DNA of 64,000 bases from Sphaerisporangium sp. GTDB lineage: Bacteria; Actinomycetota; Actinomycetes; Streptosporangiales; Streptosporangiaceae. The stretch lies in contig JAOPYI010000045.1 in assembly GCA_025964675.1 (NCBI GenBank), forward strand, positions 1 through 64,000, in the 5' to 3' direction. The notes below the pieces were generated by a model. It ran no database searches. It was not told the DNA's origin and saw only the letters and a list, made by a program, of their open reading frames with translations. Shown here in pieces: positions 25,298-34,916 of the stretch; within the stretch, counting starts at the first letter, position 1, and every line of letters begins with the position of its first letter. The translations under genes were made by a program, and so were the position numbers.

Positions 25298-26578
25298 TCA
25301 GGTCAGCAGCGTGCGGGCGTAGTAGTCGTGGTCATCGGTCACCCCGGGTAGGGCGAAGAAGTAGCCGCCGCCGGTCGGGGTGATGAATGGCACGAGCATT
25401 TCCTTTTCCAGCCGCTGTTGCATGTCGGTGTAGGTGCTCAGCTCGCGCTGGAAGCAGCAGAAGGCGTGTCCCGCGTCCATACGCCCGTCGACGTCGGGGG
25501 CGCGCATGTACTGGTAGCTGCGGCGCCAGATGTGCACGGGAGGCACCTTGTCCGGCACGTATGGGTTGGACGCGCTGAAACGGGAGCCGACGGTCTGCGG
25601 GTTGGCGAGGCGGACGTGGCAGTTGAACGGCATGACCTCGCCTTGGGGGTCGTAGACCACCGGAGAGTTCTCGTTGGTGCCGCCGTTCAGCGGGACGCCA
25701 GTGACCTTGTGTCGGCCGATGATCTTTTCCTGCTGGGCGACCGGTATCCGATCCCATTGGTCGAGGTGGAACCGGACGATGCGAATCACCTGGTAGGTGC
25801 CGCCCGTGGTCCAGGCCGGCTCGGGAGAAGGCGGATGCACCCAGATGAACTCGTTGATACGGCCCTTCACATCGGTAAGGAAGTGGTTGGCGACGTCGTC
25901 ATGGAACCCGAGCAGATCACGGGGGGTTCCGCTCGGCCGTTGCGGGCTGCGGAACCCGTCAATGCGCCAGCGCTGCCGCATCAGCGCACCAGCGTGGGAA
26001 TGAATGTCGATCAAGGCGTTAATCAGCGCGTCGTCGTGGTTGGCGCACAACTGCAGGAGCAGATCACCGTGGCATTCGGCGGGACTGAGGTCATCGTGGG
26101 CGAACGCGGTCATGGGGACCAGCTCAACCGGTTTGCGACCGGCCAACCCGAAGCGGTTATCGAACAAAGATGCCCCGACACCGACGGTTATGGTGAGGCC
26201 GTCCGGCACCAGGGTGCTGCCGAGGAGTCCGGAGCCTGATGAATGAGGGGCCGGTCGCGCGGGACCACCGCTGGTGAGGAAGCGGGCCCGCTCGGTGAGG
26301 GTCCGGAACAGATTGGTGAGCTCGCCGCGGTTGTCGACGGTCACGTCGTAAGCGGCAAAGATCCCCTGCTGCTGCGGCGCCAGTGGCGGCTCGGTGATGC
26401 CGGACTGGTGCTCGCCGTGAAAAGGCACCACATCGCCGGCAATCGGAGAGCTCTCTCGGACCGGTTTGCCACTCACCGCGCCGACCAGCCCCGCGGCCAG
26501 CGTTCCCCCGACGAAAGTACGACGAGAGCACGAGTAGGACATGATCTCACGGTAGGTAACGTGAGGAAGCACACACAA
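25298..26578 (-). CDS. DyP-type (EfeB-like) heme peroxidase with Tat signal (start likely internal, near MSYSCSRRTFVGG)
   Basis: SRRTFVGGTLAAGLVGA Tat-like; GSTLVPDGLTITVGVGASLFDNRFGL; DLLLQLCANHDDALINAL; HVRLANPQTVGSRFSASN..IWRRSYQY; CCFQRELSTYTDMQQRLE. Confidence 0.9.
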   Translation of the reverse strand: MCVLPHVTYREIMSYSCSRRTFVGGTLAAGLVGAVSGKPVRESSPIAGDVVPFHGEHQSGITEPPLAPQQQGIFAAYDVTVDNRGELTNLFRTLTERARFLTSGGPARPAPHSSGSGLLGSTLVPDGLTITVGVGASLFDNRFGLAGRKPVELVPMTAFAHDDLSPAECHGDLLLQLCANHDDALINALIDIHSHAGALMRQRWRIDGFRSPQRPSGTPRDLLGFHDDVANHFLTDVKGRINEFIWVHPPSPEPAWTTGGTYQVIRIVRFHLDQWDRIPVAQQEKIIGRHKVTGVPLNGGTNENSPVVYDPQGEVMPFNCHVRLANPQTVGSRFSASNPYVPDKVPPVHIWRRSYQYMRAPDVDGRMDAGHAFCCFQRELSTYTDMQQRLEKEMLVPFITPTGGGYFFALPGVTDDHDYYARTLLT

Positions 26579-26691
26579 GAATGCGGCCGGTGTTTTTGCA
26601 CGTCACTGGCCATGGCGGGATGCTATCCGTGCGGCCGTGTGACCGGGACCACGGTCACAGGGCGAAGGCCTCGTCCACGCACAAGAGCGTC

Positions 26692-27426
26692 TCAGAGATG
26701 CCTGCCGGGTTCCGCCGGTTCCAAGGAGACGCTCGGGTGGACGGCGACGACCACGCGGTGGTCGCGCCCGCCTTCTGCCGTCTCGTCGTGGTACTTGCCG
26801 ACCAGCGCGGTCACCGCTTCGGCCAGCTCCTCGGCGAACGCGGCACGGTCTGCGGCCGAGGCGAACCGTATCTTGCCGTCGATCGCGAACGTCGCGACCC
26901 GCTTGCGGGCTTTCGACCCGCCGGTGATGAGGGCGCCCACATCGCGGACCAGCCTGCCCGCGACCGCCAGCAGCCAGCGCGCCGAGAGCTGGTCGGGCGA
27001 TCGGGACGGGTCGGGCTGCACGTCCGCCAGCGCGAGAGGTGAGATCACGTACGACGCCGCCGTGGCCTGCATGATGCGCTCGTTGACGTTGCCCTTGCGG
27101 CGCTCCTCTATCAGCTCGACCAGGCCGTGACGCTCCAGCGCCTTCAGGTGGTAGTTCACCTTCTGCCGCGGCAGGCCGACCTTGGCCGCCAGCGTCGTGG
27201 CAGAAGCGGGCTCGGCCAGCTCGGCCAGCAGCCGGGCCCGTATCGGGTCCAGCGAGACCTCGGCGGCGGCCGGGTCCTCGATCACCGCTACATCCAACAT
27301 GTCCACAACGATCGCACCGACAGAATATATTGTCAAGACGTGTGAAATTGTCGGGCTTTGTGGCTGGTGGAGGTACGACTTCTGAACGACACCTGAACTG
27401 CGGTGATTCTCCGGAGCGGCGTCCAC
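26692..27426 (-). CDS. ArsR/HTH-type transcriptional regulator (start likely at MLDVAVIEDP)
   Basis: LDPIRARLLAELAEPASATTLAAKVGLPRQKVNYHLKALERHGLVELIEERRKGNVNER winged-HTH. Confidence 0.85.
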   Translation of the reverse strand: MDAAPENHRSSGVVQKSYLHQPQSPTISHVLTIYSVGAIVVDMLDVAVIEDPAAAEVSLDPIRARLLAELAEPASATTLAAKVGLPRQKVNYHLKALERHGLVELIEERRKGNVNERIMQATAASYVISPLALADVQPDPSRSPDQLSARWLLAVAGRLVRDVGALITGGSKARKRVATFAIDGKIRFASAADRAAFAEELAEAVTALVGKYHDETAEGGRDHRVVVAVHPSVSLEPAEPGRHL

Positions 27427-27534
27427 CTGATCGCACTGCTCCGTATCGTCGCGGCGGTGCCGCCGAGCGCCCGTGTTCCCCGGGGGCCGGTGGGAAACAA
27501 ACCGTCGACCGGGGTAACACGGGCGCTCTGGTCG

Positions 27535-27942
27535 TCAGTCCTTCAACGTCGACGTCGTCGGCGTCGTCGTTGTCGTCTGCGGCGTCGAGGTGGCGGACGC
27601 CGACACCGGCGCACCAAGCTGGTTCGGGAAGATGAGCCTGATGTTGATGGCCTGGGCCTGGCGGTTGGTGCTGCGGCTGAGGCTGCGGTTCAGGTGACGG
27701 GCCCAGTTGCGGGCCCAGCTGCGAGCCAGGGAGCGGTTCCAGTTACGGGCATAGTGGCGGTTGTAGTTACGGTTGCGGTGACGGGACCAGTCCCTGTCCC
27801 TGTAGTCGCCACCATTCGGCACGCTGATGGTGCTCGTCGCGCCGGCGCTGCTAGTCGTGGTCACGGCGCCTAGGCCGACCATGCCCCCGGTGAGTGCGGC
27901 TCCGATCGTCAGCGTGCCCACAAATTTCTTGACCTTGGGCAT
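27535..27942 (-). CDS. Secreted Arg/Asn/Trp-rich low-complexity protein
   Basis: Signal peptide MPKVKKFVGTLTIGAALTGGMVGLGAVTTTSSAGA followed by RDRDWSRHRNRNYNRHYARNWNRSLARSWARNWARHLNRSLSRSTNR. Confidence 0.7.
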   Translation of the reverse strand: MPKVKKFVGTLTIGAALTGGMVGLGAVTTTSSAGATSTISVPNGGDYRDRDWSRHRNRNYNRHYARNWNRSLARSWARNWARHLNRSLSRSTNRQAQAINIRLIFPNQLGAPVSASATSTPQTTTTTPTTSTLKD

Positions 27943-28525
27943 TGCGTATCCCCCTTGGACTACTTCGGGCAGAAGGTGGCATTCACACAGCTTGTCGATG
28001 AATGCTGTGGTGACTCAGTGAGTCTGCCTAGTTGTCTTGTTTTCCTGGTGAGAGGTGCGACAAACGAATAACTTCTACTTTTGCTATGTGCTTAATCTCT
28101 TGTTGCGGTCTTCGGTTCGATATTTCCCGACTTCACCCGACATGCTCGTCTTGATCTTGCTATAGCCCGACGCCACGGCCGGACACCACCAGCAGGGCGT
28201 CTCACGTGCGGAAACCCCGGCCCCAGAGGCGATTCGGCGAAGCAGTCCAGCTGCCCGAGCCCTACACCCGTCCACACAAGCCGGGCAGATACGTTCAATC
28301 CAACAAGCACGTTGATTTCACTTTGTTTGAAGAGAAAATCCCGAGTCGAGGTCGGTTTCACAAACCTGGGTGTTAATCCTCATTAAGCCTGTTTCCAGGC
28401 GTGTGTCGGTTGCGTGCGCTTGCAGGGGGAAATGAGCAAGAGACCGCTGTATTCGACTTACGACCTGTGGCGAGCGCCGGACCCCGGTGGCGCGCCGCGC
28501 GCCCGTACCCCTTATGGTCCGGTGC

Positions 28526-29926
28526 ATGACTGCGCATTATGACGTCGTGGTGGTCGGGGCCGGCCCCGGTGGATATGTCGCGGCCGTTCGGGCCGCCCAG
28601 CTGGGTCTCAGTACGGCGATCGTCGAGGAACGCTACTGGGGCGGGGTCTGCCTCAACGTGGGATGCATCCCATCCAAGGCACTGCTGCGCAATGCCGAGC
28701 TCGCCTACCTGTTCACCGAGGAGGCGAAGACGTTCGGCATCCAGGTGGAAGGCAAGGTGACCTTCGACTACGCCGAGGCCTTCAAGCGCAGCCGCAAGGT
28801 CGCCGACGGCCGGGTCAAGGGCGTTCACTACCTCATGAAGAAGAACGGCATCACCGAGTACGACGGCCGAGGCACCTTCACCGACGCGAACACCCTCCAG
28901 GTGGCCGGCGGCGACGGTGGTACGGAGACGTTGACGTTCGACCACTGCGTCATCGCGACGGGCGCGACGACGAAGCTGCTGCCGGGCACGTCGATCAGCG
29001 AGCGCGTCGTGACGTACGAGGAGCAGATCCTCAGCGACCGCGTTCCGGAGAGCATCATCATCGCGGGCGCGGGCGCCATCGGCGTCGAGTTCGCGTACGT
29101 GCTGCGCAACTACGGGGTCCAGGTGACCATCGTGGAGTTCCTCGACCGTGTCGTCCCCCTGGAGGACGAGGAGGTCTCCGCCGAGCTGGCGCGACGCTAC
29201 AAGCGGCTCGGTGTCGAGGTGCTGACCTCCACCCGGGTCGAGTCGATCGAGGAGTCGGGCGACAAGGTGCGTGTGACGGTGTCGCGAGATGGCGAGCAGC
29301 GGACGCTCGAGGCCGACAAGGTGCTCCAGGCCATCGGCTTCCAGCCGCGCGTCGAGGGCTACGGGCTTGAGAACACCGGCGTGCGCCTGACCGAACGAGG
29401 TGCCATCGACATCGACGGCCGGTGCCGTACGAGCGTGCCGCACATCTTCGCCATCGGCGACGTCACCGCCAAGCTCATGCTCGCGCACGCGGCCGAAGCG
29501 ATGGGCATCATCGCCGCCGAGACCATCGCGGACGAGGAGACGATGGAACTCGACTACGTGATGATCCCGCGGGCGACCTACTGCCAGCCGCAGATCGCGA
29601 GCTTCGGCTTCACCGAGGCCCAGGCGCGTGACAAGGGCTTCGAGGTGAAGGTGGCGAAGTTCCCGTTCAGCGCGAACGCCAAGGCGCACGGGCTGGGAGA
29701 CCCCACCGGGTTCGTCAAGATCCTCAGCGACGCGAAGCACGGCGAGCTGCTCGGTGCCCACCTCATCGGGCCCGAGGTCACGGAGCTGCTGCCCGAGCTG
29801 ACGCTCGCCCAGCAGTGGGACCTCACGGTCAACGAGGTGGCGCGCAACGTGCACGCGCATCCGACGCTCGGCGAAGCGGTCAAGGAGGCCGTTCACGGGC
29901 TCGCGGGTCACATGATCAACATGTGA
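28526..29926 (+). CDS. lpdA: Dihydrolipoyl dehydrogenase
   Basis: [39 protein letters not shown] (redox-active CxxxxC); C-terminal [13 protein letters not shown]. Confidence 0.95.
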   Translation: MTAHYDVVVVGAGPGGYVAAVRAAQLGLSTAIVEERYWGGVCLNVGCIPSKALLRNAELAYLFTEEAKTFGIQVEGKVTFDYAEAFKRSRKVADGRVKGVHYLMKKNGITEYDGRGTFTDANTLQVAGGDGGTETLTFDHCVIATGATTKLLPGTSISERVVTYEEQILSDRVPESIIIAGAGAIGVEFAYVLRNYGVQVTIVEFLDRVVPLEDEEVSAELARRYKRLGVEVLTSTRVESIEESGDKVRVTVSRDGEQRTLEADKVLQAIGFQPRVEGYGLENTGVRLTERGAIDIDGRCRTSVPHIFAIGDVTAKLMLAHAAEAMGIIAAETIADEETMELDYVMIPRATYCQPQIASFGFTEAQARDKGFEVKVAKFPFSANAKAHGLGDPTGFVKILSDAKHGELLGAHLIGPEVTELLPELTLAQQWDLTVNEVARNVHAHPTLGEAVKEAVHGLAGHMINM

Positions 29927-29975
29927 AGGCCACCGTGTCGACCGGCCTGACTCCATGACTTCACGTGTACGTTCA

Positions 29976-29990
29976 GCTACGGAGAGTAGT
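29976..29990 (+). promoter_or_regulatory. Palindromic operator-like site upstream of lectin 1 (GCTAC-GGAGA-GTAGT)
   Basis: Matching site before the tandem paralog (30583-30597). Confidence 0.5.
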
Positions 29991-30024
29991 TGTGGCGTCA
30001 CGTACGAAGGGGAGACCGGGCACG

Positions 30025-30525
30025 ATGCGACGGAACTTCAGCAGGACGGCTCAGGCACTCGCGGTCGCGGTCGGCTGTACCGCGATCGTCGCCGGCTCGA
30101 CGGGCGTGTCGGCGGCCGTCGGCGCTACCGGCGTGATCCGCAGCCACGCCAACTGGCGCTGCCTGGACGCCGACCTGAACACCATCGCGGGCAACGGCAC
30201 CAAGGTCCAGCTGTGGAACTGCAACGGCTACAACAACCAGAAGTGGGTCTACGACATCAGGACGCACACGATCCACAGCCAGTACAACGGCCGCTGCCTG
30301 GACGCCGACCTGAACACGATCGGTGGCAACGGCACCAAGGTGCAGCTCTGGGACTGCAACGGCTGGAGCAACCAGAAGTGGATCTATGACGCGATCAGCC
30401 ACACCATCTACAGCCTGTACAACGGGCGGTGCCTGGACGCCGACCTCAACGGCATAGGCGCCAACGGCACCAAGGCGCAACTGTGGGACTGCAACGGCTG
30501 GGCCAACCAGAAGTGGACGGTCTGA
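30025..30525 (+). CDS. Secreted ricin-type beta-trefoil lectin domain protein
   Basis: Signal peptide; three repeats of GRCLDADLN..GNGTKVQLWDCNG..NQKW (QxW). Confidence 0.9.
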   Translation: MRRNFSRTAQALAVAVGCTAIVAGSTGVSAAVGATGVIRSHANWRCLDADLNTIAGNGTKVQLWNCNGYNNQKWVYDIRTHTIHSQYNGRCLDADLNTIGGNGTKVQLWDCNGWSNQKWIYDAISHTIYSLYNGRCLDADLNGIGANGTKAQLWDCNGWANQKWTV

Positions 30526-30582
30526 CCCTGTGAAAGGCGTCGTGTCGAGGCTGCCGCCTCCGCCGCGCCGCGTGTAAATTCG

Positions 30583-30597
30583 ACTACGCAGAGTAGT
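30583..30597 (+). promoter_or_regulatory. Palindromic operator-like site upstream of lectin 2 (ACTAC-GCAGA-GTAGT)
   Basis: Perfect 5-bp arms with 5-nt spacer; matches the site before lectin 1. Confidence 0.5.
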
Positions 30598-30631
30598 TGG
30601 CGGCTGGCGCGTGATAAGGAGATCAGGCACG

Positions 30632-31132
30632 ATGCCACGGAACTTCAGCAGGACTGCTCAGGTGCTCGCGGTCGCGTTCGGCTGCGCGGCGATCGTCGCC
30701 GGTTCGACGAGCGCGTCGGCCACCGTCAGCGGGACAGGCCCCATCCACAGCCGGGCGGACGGCCGCTGCTTGGACGCCGATCTCGGCCGCATCGGCACCA
30801 ACGGCACGCGCATCCAACTGTGGGACTGCAACGGCTGGGCGAACCAATCGTGGAGCTACGATCCGGGGACCCACACGATCCGCAGCCTGTCCAACGGCCG
30901 CTGCCTGGACGCCGACCAGGCGAACCTCGACAAGAACGGCACGAGGGTCCAGTTGTGGGACTGCAACGGCCGCCCCAACCAGCAGTGGGTGTACGACCGG
31001 AGCGGCCGTACCATCTACAGCCTCGCCAACGGCCGCTGCCTGGACGCCGACCTGAAGGGCGTCGGGAGCAACGGCGCCCGGATCCATCTGTGGGACTGCA
31101 ACCGCTGGAGCAACCAGAGGTGGAAGCTGTGA
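30632..31132 (+). CDS. Secreted ricin-type lectin, tandem paralog of the preceding gene
   Basis: MPRNFSRTAQVLAVAFGCAAIVAGSTSASA; three GRCLDAD...LWDCNG..NQxW repeats. Confidence 0.9.
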   Translation: MPRNFSRTAQVLAVAFGCAAIVAGSTSASATVSGTGPIHSRADGRCLDADLGRIGTNGTRIQLWDCNGWANQSWSYDPGTHTIRSLSNGRCLDADQANLDKNGTRVQLWDCNGRPNQQWVYDRSGRTIYSLANGRCLDADLKGVGSNGARIHLWDCNRWSNQRWKL

Positions 31133-31224
31133 CCCGGCAAGCCCGTGCGCGGGCTCGTGAGCCTCGGCATGTTCGCCGGTCGCGAGGGTAGAGGGACGCC
31201 GAACGACCAGAGCGAGGAGGACGC

Positions 31225-31425
31225 ATGAAGAGGATCCTGCAACTCGTGGCGACCCGCTGGCTCGCCCGTACGCCTTTCGGGCTCGTCGTCCTCGGGATCG
31301 GCTGGTGGCTGATGCGGAAGCGGCGTGGCCAGGCCGGCGAGCGGAACGACGTGCTGCGACAGCCCGGTCGAAAGTCCCGCAACCCTTATGTGTGGCAGGG
31401 GCCCTCGGCTCGCAACCGCAAGTAG
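31225..31425 (+). CDS. Small membrane protein
   Basis: 66 aa, one hydrophobic segment (TPFGLVVLGIGWWLM), RBS GAGGAGG upstream. Confidence 0.55.
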   Translation: MKRILQLVATRWLARTPFGLVVLGIGWWLMRKRRGQAGERNDVLRQPGRKSRNPYVWQGPSARNRK

Positions 31426-31444
31426 CCCTGCCCGATCGTACGCA

Positions 31445-31485
31445 CCCCCCGGACGTCTTGACCGCCGTCGTCCGGGGGTTTTGTG
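31445..31485. terminator. Rho-independent-like hairpin
   Basis: CCCCCGGACG...CGTCCGGGGG followed by TTTT. Confidence 0.7.
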
Positions 31486-31555
31486 CTGTCTGGCCGGTGT
31501 GGGGCCGTACCGGACCGGATTGCCGGTACGGCCCCTGAGGGCCCGCACCGTCGGG

Positions 31556-32851
31556 TCAGAGGCGTTCCTGGCGGGGTAGGACGACCTCCCTGACCAGGAG
31601 CAGCACCGCGGCGGCCAGGGGGATGCCGAGCAGAGCCCCCACGATGCCGAGCAGGGCTCCGCCGAGGAGGGCGCCGATGATCGTGGCGATGGGCGGGACG
31701 GCGACCGACGACTTGAACACCGGGGGAGAGATGATGTAGTTCTCCACCTGCTGGTACACGATGAAGAAGATCACACAGGCGATGCCCATCTGCACCGAGG
31801 TCAGGAAGCCCACGCCCGACACCACCACGGCGCCGACGACCGCGCCGATCATCGGGATCAGGTCGGTGATGGCCACGAAGATGGCGAGCGCGAGGGCGTA
31901 CGGCACCTTGAGGATGACCAGGAAGACGAAGGTCACGACACCGGCGATCAGCGAGATGATCAGGTTGCCGGCGACGTAGCCGCCGATCTGATTGATGATC
32001 TCGTCACCAAGGAGCTGTACCCGGGTCCGCCGGGAACGCGGTACGAGCCGGTATGCGGTCTCCTTGATCGAGTTCAGCGAGCCGAGGAAGTAGAGGGTCA
32101 GCACCAGGATGGTGAGCCCGCTGAACAACGCGCTGATCACGACGCTCGCCACGCCCAGTAGGCCGCCGAACATCTGGCTCGCCAGGTTGCCGCTGGTGAC
32201 GTACTTCTGGAGCTTGTCCAGAACCTGGTAGCGCTGGTCCACCGAGCGGATGAGCGGGTGGTTCTGGAGCTGCTGCACGTACTCAGGAAGGTGCTGGACG
32301 AACCCCGTGGTCTGGTCGGTGAGCGGAGGCACGATCGCCAGTCCGAAGCCCACGAAGAACGCGATGACCGCTCCGAACACGATCGTGATCGCCAGCCGGC
32401 GAGGCATGTTGCGGCGCTGCAGGGCTTCCACGGCGGGGTTCAGGCCGATCGCCAGGAACAGCGAGACGACGATCAGGACGAGGACGGAGCCGACGCCGGC
32501 GATCGACTGGACGAGCAGCCAGGCGGTCAGCACGCCGAGCGCGGCGGTCAGGCCGAACAGGAACGGGTTGCTCCGCAGCGGCCGCCCCGGGCGGCCGAAG
32601 GGCTGCTCGAATTCCTTCAGATCGACCTTGCGCGTACCCGGGGGCGAGTCCTCGTCGTTGGGATCGTCCGGAGGCGTCTCGCGCTCCGCGACGTCCGGTG
32701 CGGCAGGGTGGTCGTTGGTGGAGACCTCCGCTCGCGGTGTTCCCGAGCCGGTGTGAGCCGTGTCGCCGGGAGAGCCGGAGACGTCACCGCCGGGTATCGA
32801 GGGGAACACGCTCGAGATCTCCGCGCGCTCGGAACTACCAGTGTCGGACAC
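31556..32851 (-). CDS. AI-2E family transporter
   Basis: Multi-TM protein, 431 aa, AI-2E permease-like pattern (LVLIVVSLFLAIGLNPAVEALQRRNMPRRLAITIVF; PPVFKSSVAVPPIATIIGALLGGALLGIVGALLGIPLAA). Confidence 0.9.
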   Translation of the reverse strand: MSDTGSSERAEISSVFPSIPGGDVSGSPGDTAHTGSGTPRAEVSTNDHPAAPDVAERETPPDDPNDEDSPPGTRKVDLKEFEQPFGRPGRPLRSNPFLFGLTAALGVLTAWLLVQSIAGVGSVLVLIVVSLFLAIGLNPAVEALQRRNMPRRLAITIVFGAVIAFFVGFGLAIVPPLTDQTTGFVQHLPEYVQQLQNHPLIRSVDQRYQVLDKLQKYVTSGNLASQMFGGLLGVASVVISALFSGLTILVLTLYFLGSLNSIKETAYRLVPRSRRTRVQLLGDEIINQIGGYVAGNLIISLIAGVVTFVFLVILKVPYALALAIFVAITDLIPMIGAVVGAVVVSGVGFLTSVQMGIACVIFFIVYQQVENYIISPPVFKSSVAVPPIATIIGALLGGALLGIVGALLGIPLAAAVLLLVREVVLPRQERL

Positions 32852-32957
32852 GCGTCCCCGCTGCCCCCTGTACGGCTGTCTAGTCCGTTTCTGCGCTGAT
32901 AAACGCCGAAAAATGGTGATCCGGCGCTCCGTGGGGCGGGAGCGCCGGAGACGACGC

Positions 32958-33380
32958 CTACTTCAGGCGGATCACGCCCTTGGAGACCGTGATCCTTCTG
33001 CGCGGAAGGGGTTTGGCGGCCGGGCCCTGTGCCACGGCTCCCGTCGAGATCTTGAACTTGCTTCCATGGCAGGGACAGTTGATGGTGCCGCCGCTGACGC
33101 TCGCCACCGCGCAGCCCTGATGGGTGCACTTCGCGCTGAACGCGCGGAACACTCCCTTCGTGGGCTGGGTGACCACATACTTACCCTTGATGATCTTTCC
33201 GCCGCGTACCGGGATGCTCCCGGTCTTGGCCAGAACCGTTCCGGCCGCCGTTTCGTCGGTCCTGTCCACTGATGCCCGCGCCGGCCGCACACCCACCAGG
33301 CCGAGCAGAGCGGCGAACCCGCCCGCCAGGCTCCGGTAGATCACCGTTCGACGTGTCGTCCCTGTCTCATCGGCCGCCAT
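32958..33380 (-). CDS. Rieske (2Fe-2S) protein
   Basis: CTHQGCAV...CPCHGSKF motifs; TM/Tat-like N-terminus. Confidence 0.92.
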   Translation of the reverse strand: MAADETGTTRRTVIYRSLAGGFAALLGLVGVRPARASVDRTDETAAGTVLAKTGSIPVRGGKIIKGKYVVTQPTKGVFRAFSAKCTHQGCAVASVSGGTINCPCHGSKFKISTGAVAQGPAAKPLPRRRITVSKGVIRLK

Positions 33381-33481
33381 GCCAACCTCCGCTTCTGGGG
33401 GAAAACTAGACTTCTCCCCCCACGGAACGTACGCGGGGTAGGCGTGGTTCAGTCGCCTACTGGCCGACGGGGAACACGCAA

Positions 33482-33522
33482 CGGCCTGCGCCCCCCGTGA
33501 CGTACCCAGGGGGCGCAGGCCG
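33482..33522. terminator. Perfect GC-rich hairpin downstream of the 33532 gene
   Basis: CGGCCTGCGCCCCC-loop-GGGGGCGCAGGCCG. Confidence 0.6.
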
Positions 33523-33531
33523 CAGATCAGA

Positions 33532-34002
33532 TCAGTACATCCTGCGCGAGGTCTCCTCGGTCCCGCTTGCGTCCTCCACCCTGTCGCCAGACCACCTGCT
33601 GGCGTCCGCCGCGGTGTCCTTCATCGAGTCCGCCCATTGGCGGGCGTTGTTGCGATAGAGCACGATGCCTACCGCGCAGGCCGCGAACCCGGCTAGCAGT
33701 GCGATCGTCGACCAGCGACCTCGTCGCCTGACCGACGGCGCGGGATCGATCTTCTCCGCCGCCTGGGCGAGGAAGGCGCTGACCTTCGGCGCGATCTCCT
33801 CCTCGACCGTGTGAGCCGCACGGTCAAGCCTGGGCGCGGCCCAGACTCGAGCGTCTTCGATGCGGTGTGCGGCGACCTCGCGAGCGGTGCTTGCCATCGG
33901 TCGGACTTGGTCTGCCGTCCGGATGGCCTGGGCCTTCATACGACCCATCCGCGTCCTGGGTAGTACCAGATTGACGCGGTGTCTTCTCAGTGTCAGGGAC
34001 AC
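33532..34002 (-). CDS. Membrane-anchored hypothetical protein
   Basis: Helical N-terminus then TM WSTIALLAGFAACAVGIVLY. Confidence 0.6.
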   Translation of the reverse strand: MSLTLRRHRVNLVLPRTRMGRMKAQAIRTADQVRPMASTAREVAAHRIEDARVWAAPRLDRAAHTVEEEIAPKVSAFLAQAAEKIDPAPSVRRRGRWSTIALLAGFAACAVGIVLYRNNARQWADSMKDTAADASRWSGDRVEDASGTEETSRRMY

Positions 34003-34168
34003 GACAACCTCCCCTGTCCGTGGGGCCCTGCAGGCTCACCTTCCCGCTCGAAAGCGGCTCAATCCTGACGCGGCATGGGAGGATGCGGGGTAGGCCATTG
34101 CGCCATAGTCATCAAAGCATCACAAATCTGACCTAGAAAACGGACATATCGAAGGGGGCAGTCCTCTC

Positions 34169-34702
34169 GTGGCTGAGAATCTCATCGCAAAACTGCGGAC
34201 CACTCTCGGAGACATCAAACTCCGCCTTTTCCCTGATCACGCGCCCAAGACGGTGCGCAACTTCGTCGAGTTGGCCGAGGGCGGCCGCGAGTGGACCGAC
34301 CCGGGGACCGGGGAGAAGACCAACGCCAAGCTGTACGACGGCACGATCTTCCACCGCGTGATCCAGGACTTCATGATCCAGGGTGGCGACCCGCTGGGGC
34401 AGGGCATCGGCGGTCCCGGTTACGACTTCGACGACGAGATCCACCCTGAGCTGCAGTTCAACCGGCCCTACCTGCTCGCCATGGCCAACGCCGGCAAGCG
34501 CTTCGGCCGGGGCACCAACGGCTCGCAGTTCTTCATCACGGTCGTCCCCACGCCACACCTCAACGGCAAGCACACCATCTTCGGTGAGGTCATCGAGGGG
34601 TCGGACATCGTGGACGCGATCTGCAAGACCCAGACCCGGCAGGAGCGCCCGGTCACGGACGTCGTCCTCCAAGAGGTCATCATCGAGCGCGTCCAGTCCT
34701 GA
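34169..34702 (+). CDS. Peptidyl-prolyl cis-trans isomerase, cyclophilin type
   Basis: TIFHRVIQDFMIQGGDPLGQGIGGPGY; MANAGKRFGRGTNGSQFFITVVPTPHLNGKHTIFGEV. Confidence 0.95.
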   Translation: MAENLIAKLRTTLGDIKLRLFPDHAPKTVRNFVELAEGGREWTDPGTGEKTNAKLYDGTIFHRVIQDFMIQGGDPLGQGIGGPGYDFDDEIHPELQFNRPYLLAMANAGKRFGRGTNGSQFFITVVPTPHLNGKHTIFGEVIEGSDIVDAICKTQTRQERPVTDVVLQEVIIERVQS

Positions 34703-34916
34703 TATGCGGCTCAGAATACGTGGGGCCCGCTACGACTTCCTCCCGTAGCGTCGGGCCCGCGGCAACGCTCTCCGAGGCGGCCCCGGTTACCTGGGGCCGC
34801 CAGGAGCGGCGCGAGCCACGATTTCGTCGCGGCGTACATGGCGCCGGTCACCCGGGGGCTTGAATAGGGTGGCAGTCTGTGGATAAGCGCACAGGCGAAG
34901 GGGCCTAGAACAGGCG

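Noticed and set aside
28373-30001. 542-aa minus-strand ORF
   Set aside because: Antisense to lpdA, whose motifs are unambiguous.
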